From Clostridium sp. AM22-11AC (GTDB lineage: Bacteria; Bacillota; Clostridia; Lachnospirales; Lachnospiraceae), in NCBI RefSeq assembly GCF_003473545.1, contig NZ_QUCM01000010.1:39611-103610 (forward strand): a stretch of 64,000 nucleotides of DNA, given 5' to 3'. Of the stretch, positions 59,777-64,000 are shown piece by piece (the first letter of the stretch is position 1; every line of letters begins with the position of its first letter). Made by a program: the position numbers and the translations under genes. Under the pieces are notes generated by a model that was not told the DNA's origin, searched no databases, and saw only the letters and a program-made list of their open reading frames with translations.

Positions 59777-60060
59777 GGAGCATTAGCATATCTTACGATC
59801 ATCCTGGCAGGTATTCCATTAACTATGATCTATAACCTGGAAGCAGGTCTGCTTCAGGCAGTGGGAATGTTTGAACATGGGCTTAGTATGGGGCTGATGA
59901 GTGCCATTTATAACATAGGGAGCGTAGTGCTCCAGAGCAGTATCAATCAGTGTGCGTCTGCGAACCGGCTACCTGGGTGGTCTGCTGCGGGTTTATTTTA
60001 GCAGCGTTGTATCTGTTCCGAAATGACTTTCGGGATGATAATATAAAAGAAACGGTTTAA
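59777..60060 (+). pseudogene. Degraded MATE transporter remnant
   Basis: The frame reads ALAYLTIILAGIPLTMIYNLEAGLLQAVG, a MATE hallmark (GIPxTMxYN), followed by VVLQSSINQ in the same frame. It stops at about 59999. A different frame then gives AALYLFRNDFR and ends at 60060, like the end of a MATE protein. Large internal parts are missing and a frameshift is present. The gap from 59682 contains nothing else I can name. Confidence 0.7.
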
Positions 60061-60086
60061 TGAATGAGAACAGGAGGAATGACATT

Positions 60087-61571
60087 ATGCCATGTACAAC
60101 TATATTAGTAGGAAAAAAAGCAAGTTATGACGGTTCTACCATGATCGCCAGAAATGACGATGCAGGCGGTAATCATTTTACAGCAAAAAAATATGTGATC
60201 GTACATCCGGAGAAGCAGCCGAAGGTGTACAAATCTGTGATCTCTCATGTGGAGATCCCGCTTCCGGAGCATCCCATGCGCTACAGCGCAGCTCCTAATG
60301 CCATTCCCGGACAGGGAATTTGGGCAGCCTGCGGTGTAAATGAGAAAAATGTGGCAATGACTGCAACCGAGACCATTACCTCCAACCCGAGAGTCCTGGG
60401 TGCGGATCCTATGGTAGTGTACCAGCCGGCAGAAGACGGAAAGGCAGAAGTTCCAGGTGGTATTGGAGAGGAGGATATCGTTGTTCTTGTCCTTCCTTAT
60501 ATTAACAGTGCCAGAGAAGGTGTAAAGCGCCTGGGAAGCCTGTTGGAGCAGTATGGAACTTATGAGAAAAATGGGATTGCTTTTCAGGATGCAAATGAGA
60601 TCTGGTGGCTTGAGACAATCGGCGGACACCACTGGATCGCCAGAAGAGTACCTGATGACAGCTATGTGGTAATGCCAAACCAGCTGGGACTGGATGTATT
60701 TGATCTGGAAGATGCCTTATTTGAGCAGAAGGAATATATGTGTTCTGCAGATATGAGGGAATTTATTGAAGAAAATCATCTGGATCTGTCCTTTGATGAC
60801 TGCTTTAACCCGAGGGATGCTTTTGGCAGCCATGAGGATTCTGACCATGTATACAATACCCCAAGAGCCTGGTTCGGTCTTCGCTATTTCAATCCCCATA
60901 CCATGAAATGGGAAGGGGAAGACGCGGACTATACACCGGAGTCAGATGATCTGCCATGGTGCATGGTTCCGGAAAAGAAGATCACAGTGGAAGATGTAAA
61001 ATATGTGCTGTCCTCTCATTTTCAGGGAACACCTTATGATCCATATGCGAAGCACTCTGACCCGGTATACCGCAATAAATACCGCGCTATCGGCATCAAC
61101 CGCACCGATCTGCTGTCACTGATCCAGATCCGCCCTTATATGCCGGAGGAGTTTCAGGTAATCCAGTGGGTTGCCTTTGCTTCCAATCCATTTAATGTAT
61201 TAGTGCCATTTTATCCACAGGTATCAAAGACACCGGAGTATATGGCAAATACCACAGCAGAGGTTTCCACTGAGAATTTCTACTGGGCCAGCCGTATGAT
61301 CGCAGCTATGGCAGATGCAGCTTATGCAAAGACTTCTATTTATATTGAGCGCTACCGCCTGGCAGTGGGATCTAAAGCCCATGCACTGATCATCAAGGGA
61401 GATAAGGCGCAGCAGGCAGCAGGCACGCCGGAAGAAAAAGAAAAGATCCGGGAAGAGATCAACGAAGAAATGGCAGCTATGTTAAAGAAAGAGACGGGAA
61501 ATACACTGAATAAGGTGTTATTTGAGCTGAGTTCTTCTATGAAAAATGCCTTTTCAAGATCAGATGCATAA
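60087..61571 (+). CDS. C69-family dipeptidase (PepD)
   Basis: A 494-residue Ntn-type peptidase. The sequence opens MPCTTILVGKKASYDGSTMIARNDD, residues 1-25, where the Cys near the N-terminus is the catalytic nucleophile released by trimming. WWLETIGGHHWIARRVPDDSYVV (residues about 172-194) is another family signature. It hydrolyses dipeptides in the cytoplasm. ATG 60087 is chosen because AGGAGG is nine bases upstream and it puts the Cys near the start. A strong terminator follows. Confidence 0.9.
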   Translation: MPCTTILVGKKASYDGSTMIARNDDAGGNHFTAKKYVIVHPEKQPKVYKSVISHVEIPLPEHPMRYSAAPNAIPGQGIWAACGVNEKNVAMTATETITSNPRVLGADPMVVYQPAEDGKAEVPGGIGEEDIVVLVLPYINSAREGVKRLGSLLEQYGTYEKNGIAFQDANEIWWLETIGGHHWIARRVPDDSYVVMPNQLGLDVFDLEDALFEQKEYMCSADMREFIEENHLDLSFDDCFNPRDAFGSHEDSDHVYNTPRAWFGLRYFNPHTMKWEGEDADYTPESDDLPWCMVPEKKITVEDVKYVLSSHFQGTPYDPYAKHSDPVYRNKYRAIGINRTDLLSLIQIRPYMPEEFQVIQWVAFASNPFNVLVPFYPQVSKTPEYMANTTAEVSTENFYWASRMIAAMADAAYAKTSIYIERYRLAVGSKAHALIIKGDKAQQAAGTPEEKEKIREEINEEMAAMLKKETGNTLNKVLFELSSSMKNAFSRSDA

Positions 61572-61582
61572 AAATTAGCAGG

Positions 61583-61627
61583 AAGCGCCCTGGGATATGT
61601 AAAAAGCATGTTCCAGGGCGCTTTTTA
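61583..61627 (+). terminator. Terminator after the dipeptidase gene
   Basis: Perfect 11-base-pair stem AAGCGCCCTGG/CCAGGGCGCTT with T residues after it. Confidence 0.9.
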
Positions 61628-61672
61628 TGTTCCGGGGTACATTCATTTTTCAGACTTCAATTTGCAAAAATC

Positions 61673-61726
61673 ATACATTTCCTATACATTTCCCTGGTAG
61701 TAGATTTTACATGGCTTTTTTATACT
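61673..61726 (+). promoter_or_regulatory. Pho-box-like direct repeats and promoter of the metallophosphatase gene
   Basis: ATACATTTCC occurs at 61673-61682 and 61684-61693, 11 bases apart, and a related TTACATGG lies 22 bases further at 61706. Repeats with an 11-base period upstream of a -10 box (TATACT, about 61721) and without a proper -35 are typical of PhoP/PhoB-activated promoters. Confidence 0.4.
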
Positions 61727-61783
61727 AAAACCATGATCAGAATAAAAAATAACAAAAAGTAATATAAAAGAAAGGGAATGGAT

Positions 61784-63343
61784 ATGAAAAAGAGAAGAAT
61801 TGCAGCAGGACTTTTAGCAGGTGTACTGGTGATCGGGGGACAGCAGGTATGGGCTGCTACCACACATTACAATGACTCATCTGTAACCGGCGGATCTGAA
61901 CAGTGGCAGAAGTGGGTAGCAGACTGGAACCAGACAGCTACAGATTTTACAAAGGTATCATTAACACCTGGCGGCGCAGCTTCCGAACTGAATTTTGCAT
62001 GGTACAGTGAAGGAAACGAGCCAACACCTGTTGTTTATTTTGGAACAGATAAGGATGATCTTAAAGCCTGTTCAGGAACTGCAAGCAGTGTAGATCCATC
62101 TCTTACAGGTGGAAAACCTTACAGCTACAACTATGTAACTGTAAACGGTCTGAAAGAAAACACTACTTATTATTATTCTGTAGAAAAGAGCGGTGTGAGA
62201 ACTCCTGCGGAAGTTTATAAAACAGGAAGTTTTGAAAATGTAAAGATCCTTTATGTAGGCGACCCGCAGGTAGGTGCTTCTAAGGGACAGCCTCAGGGAG
62301 AAGGAAAATTAAGTGCTGACTCCGGCGCTGCCAATACAGCAGCCCGCAATGACGGTTTTGCATGGGACCGTACACTGGATGCAGCTTTAGCACAGAACCC
62401 GGATCTGAATTTTGTGATCTCTGCCGGTGACCAGGTAAATAAAACAGGAAAGCCAAAGGAAGAAGAGTATGCAGCTTATCTTTCCGCAGATGCTTTAAAG
62501 AGCCTTCCGGTAGCAACTACCATTGGAAACCACGACTCTTTAAACAAAGATTACAGCTATCATTTTAACAATCCAAATCCGACTGATCTGGGAATGACAG
62601 AAGCAGGAGGAGATTATTACTACAGCTATGGACCTGGCCTTTTCATTGTATTAAATACAAACAACTACAATGTAGCAGAACATGAGCAGGCCATTCAGAA
62701 AGCAGTTGCAAACTTCCCGGATACCAAATGGCGTATCGTGACCATTCATCAGGATATCTACGGCTCCGGCCTGGATCACTCTGATACAGACGGTATGATC
62801 CTTCGTACCCAGTTGACACCTGTATTTGACAAGTATGATATTGACGTAGTCCTTCAGGGACATGACCATACCTACAGCCGTTCCAAAATCCTCTATGGAG
62901 ATGGAAAGTCACATGGCTCTTATGAATTCAGACTGGATGAAACAGGTCTGGACTATGACTGGGATCATGCTTACAACAACAATACAGGGGAGAGCATTAC
63001 TTTAAATCCTCTTTCATCTGATACAGCTGCTGTAGAAGCAAAAGATGCTTTTACAGCAGACAATAAGTGCTATACCATTGAAAGCTCCGGCAAATCCGTT
63101 GTGACCAACCCCAAGGGAACCCTTTATATGACAGCAAACTCCGCTTCCGGTTCCAAGTATTATGAGCTTATTAATTCACAGCAGGATTACATTGAAGTAA
63201 GAAGCCAGAACTGGTTGCCAAGCTACTCTGTGATCGATCTGACAAAGGATGATTTCAAGATCACCACTTACCAGATCACAGATGAAGGAAAGGTAGAAAA
63301 TATTGATAATACCTTTACTATTCACAAGACCGTAAACAGATAA
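61784..63343 (+). CDS. Secreted purple-acid-phosphatase-like metallophosphoesterase
   Basis: A 519-residue exported enzyme. The signal peptide ends around QQVWA-A. An N-terminal fibronectin-like domain (about 40-150) has VTVNGLKENTTYYYSV. The metallophosphoesterase domain (about 150-370) carries GDPQVG, SAGDQVN, GNHDS, VTIHQDIYG and QGHDHTYSR, the complete dimetal set. About 150 more residues follow. It should release phosphate from phosphoesters outside the cell. ATG 61784 is seven bases from AAAGGGA; an ATG two codons earlier is too close. Pho-like repeats upstream agree with phosphate control. Confidence 0.85.
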   Translation: MKKRRIAAGLLAGVLVIGGQQVWAATTHYNDSSVTGGSEQWQKWVADWNQTATDFTKVSLTPGGAASELNFAWYSEGNEPTPVVYFGTDKDDLKACSGTASSVDPSLTGGKPYSYNYVTVNGLKENTTYYYSVEKSGVRTPAEVYKTGSFENVKILYVGDPQVGASKGQPQGEGKLSADSGAANTAARNDGFAWDRTLDAALAQNPDLNFVISAGDQVNKTGKPKEEEYAAYLSADALKSLPVATTIGNHDSLNKDYSYHFNNPNPTDLGMTEAGGDYYYSYGPGLFIVLNTNNYNVAEHEQAIQKAVANFPDTKWRIVTIHQDIYGSGLDHSDTDGMILRTQLTPVFDKYDIDVVLQGHDHTYSRSKILYGDGKSHGSYEFRLDETGLDYDWDHAYNNNTGESITLNPLSSDTAAVEAKDAFTADNKCYTIESSGKSVVTNPKGTLYMTANSASGSKYYELINSQQDYIEVRSQNWLPSYSVIDLTKDDFKITTYQITDEGKVENIDNTFTIHKTVNR

Positions 63344-63394
63344 GCCCAAAGCCGGCAATAAAAGGTATAAAAAAGATATAAAAAGACATAAAAG

Positions 63395-63446
63395 ATCAAA
63401 TTCCGTCCCGCGAAAGCTGCAAAAAGCCTTGCGGGACGTTGATCGG
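63395..63446 (+). terminator. Hairpin after the metallophosphatase gene
   Basis: GTCCCGC (63405-63411) pairs with GCGGGAC (63431-63437), and outer GATCAA pairs with GTTGATC with interruptions. No T run follows, so termination is uncertain. An A-rich ATAAAA-GA repeat precedes it (63366-63395). Confidence 0.45.
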
Positions 63447-63465
63447 ATAGATCGAGGCAGTAAAA

Positions 63466-63945
63466 ATGGATCAGGCACTGAAAAAACAGGTAAAAAAGTA
63501 CGCAGTTATGACAGTGATCATGGTGATCATGGCACTGGCAGTGGTGAAACTGAATAACGTAACTAAGACACAGCTGGTCAACCGCACAGGGCAGACTTTT
63601 GAGACAGGAAAAGTGGTCCGTATCCTGGAAGACAACATTCAGGAAGACGGAATGCGTGTGGGGCAGCAGACTGTAGTCGTAAAGATGACGAGTGGAGTGA
63701 AAAAGGGACAGGAACTTACAACTACCAGCAGCGCAGGCTATCTTTTTGGTGCAGCCTGCAAAGTGGGAATGCGGGTAGTGGTTCTCCAGAGCGTTGCAGG
63801 AAATTCAGTGATCACAAGCGTTTATTCCATGGACCGGAAAGAGGTAATGATCGGTTTTGTGGTACTTTATCTGCTGGCATTGTGCCTGGTAGGCGGTTTG
63901 CAGGGCGTAAAAGGTGCTCTGGGACTGATCTTTACTTTTGGGGCC
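63466..63945 (+). pseudogene. YibE/F-like membrane protein gene, interrupted
   Basis: About 158 codons match the beginning of YibE/F-family proteins: a first membrane helix (about 12-27), a soluble beta-rich domain (about 45-115, with VVVKMTSGVKKGQEL), then a second helix and GGLQGVKGALGLIFTF. The family normally continues with several more helices for about 200 residues. Here homology stops after FTF at 63939 and the frame runs into unrelated sequence, ending at 63987. The break coincides with what looks like the end of an insertion sequence. Confidence 0.75.
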
Positions 63946-64000
63946 ATTCGAGACCGTTTCAAGTTTTGTGTAAACGTTAAAAACTGATATAAGATTTGTG
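63941..64000. mobile_element. Probable left end of an IS256-family insertion sequence
   Basis: The sequence from about 63949 reads CGAGACCGTTTCAAG and then TTGTGTAAACGTTAAAAA. The TTGTGTAAA-x-GTTAAAAA word resembles my recollection of IS256-type terminal repeats. It starts exactly where yibE homology ends. The transposase gene would lie beyond the window. The exact boundary and target duplication cannot be fixed without the other end. Confidence 0.55.

Overview
The window is a stretch of bacterial chromosome from an anaerobic, probably spore-forming Bacillota, most like a gut Lachnospiraceae (Clostridia). The pointers are moderate GC, strong AAGGAGG-type ribosome binding sites, Clostridia-style lipoproteins with acidic or Thr/Ala-rich linkers, a GerMN-domain protein, SOS and catabolite-type operators of Firmicutes type, and many sugar, cofactor and peptide uptake genes. 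The species cannot be named from the sequence. I see no rRNA, tRNA, CRISPR array or prophage.

Layout. 1-7.9 kb: the 5' end of an alanine/glycine:cation symporter (minus strand) diverges from a GntR regulator; both promoters carry the same operator word. Then come degV, an orphan sensor kinase, a GerMN lipoprotein, comEC and a GNAT acetyltransferase. 8-15.1 kb: a Lon-like AAA+ ATPase without protease domain, a ThiXYZ-type ABC transporter with a TatD-like hydrolase, then an ECF S component plus class V aminotransferase behind a compact 5'-end hairpin, and a DUF378 protein. 15.3-20 kb: a MATE exporter, a MerR/BmrR-type regulator, a MerR-style promoter with 19-bp spacer, a 2,4-diaminopentanoate-dehydrogenase-like oxidoreductase and a DMT-type permease. 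20-26 kb: Nudix, AlkD-like protein, LysR with a MetE-like methyltransferase, a TspO remnant, and an SOS-controlled Y-family polymerase with a YolD-like partner. 25.9-38.3 kb: a rhamnogalacturonan/pectin utilisation island with two GH105 and two GH28 enzymes, one intact ABC importer, a GntR and a LacI regulator, and the collapsed remains of a second importer operon. 38.3-45 kb: citXG, an aminotransferase, a TRAP transporter with a hairpin-rich leader, and an EAL-domain remnant. 45.2-51.5 kb: a complete F1Fo ATP synthase operon, atpBEFHAGDC. 51.5-53.6 kb: a LysR regulator divergent from manA. 53.6-59.7 kb: a cobalamin riboswitch followed by a lipoprotein form of the CbiK chelatase, a tandem-domain lipoprotein and a BtuFCD-type importer. 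59.7-64 kb: a MATE remnant, a C69 dipeptidase, a secreted metallophosphatase behind Pho-box-like repeats, and a yibE-like gene cut by what looks like the end of an IS256-type element.

How it works together. The pectin island reads as one substrate programme: GH28 enzymes cut the backbone, the ABC importer (with no ATPase of its own) brings in unsaturated oligosaccharides, GH105 hydrolases remove the unsaturated uronate, and a TIM-barrel isomerase acts further on. The riboswitch region is the most unusual unit: a tetrapyrrole metal chelatase predicted to sit outside the membrane beside a corrinoid- or heme-type importer. Several small remnants (TspO, EAL, MATE, the half-deleted sugar-binding protein, interrupted yibE) show that the chromosome is being remodelled by deletions and insertion sequences.
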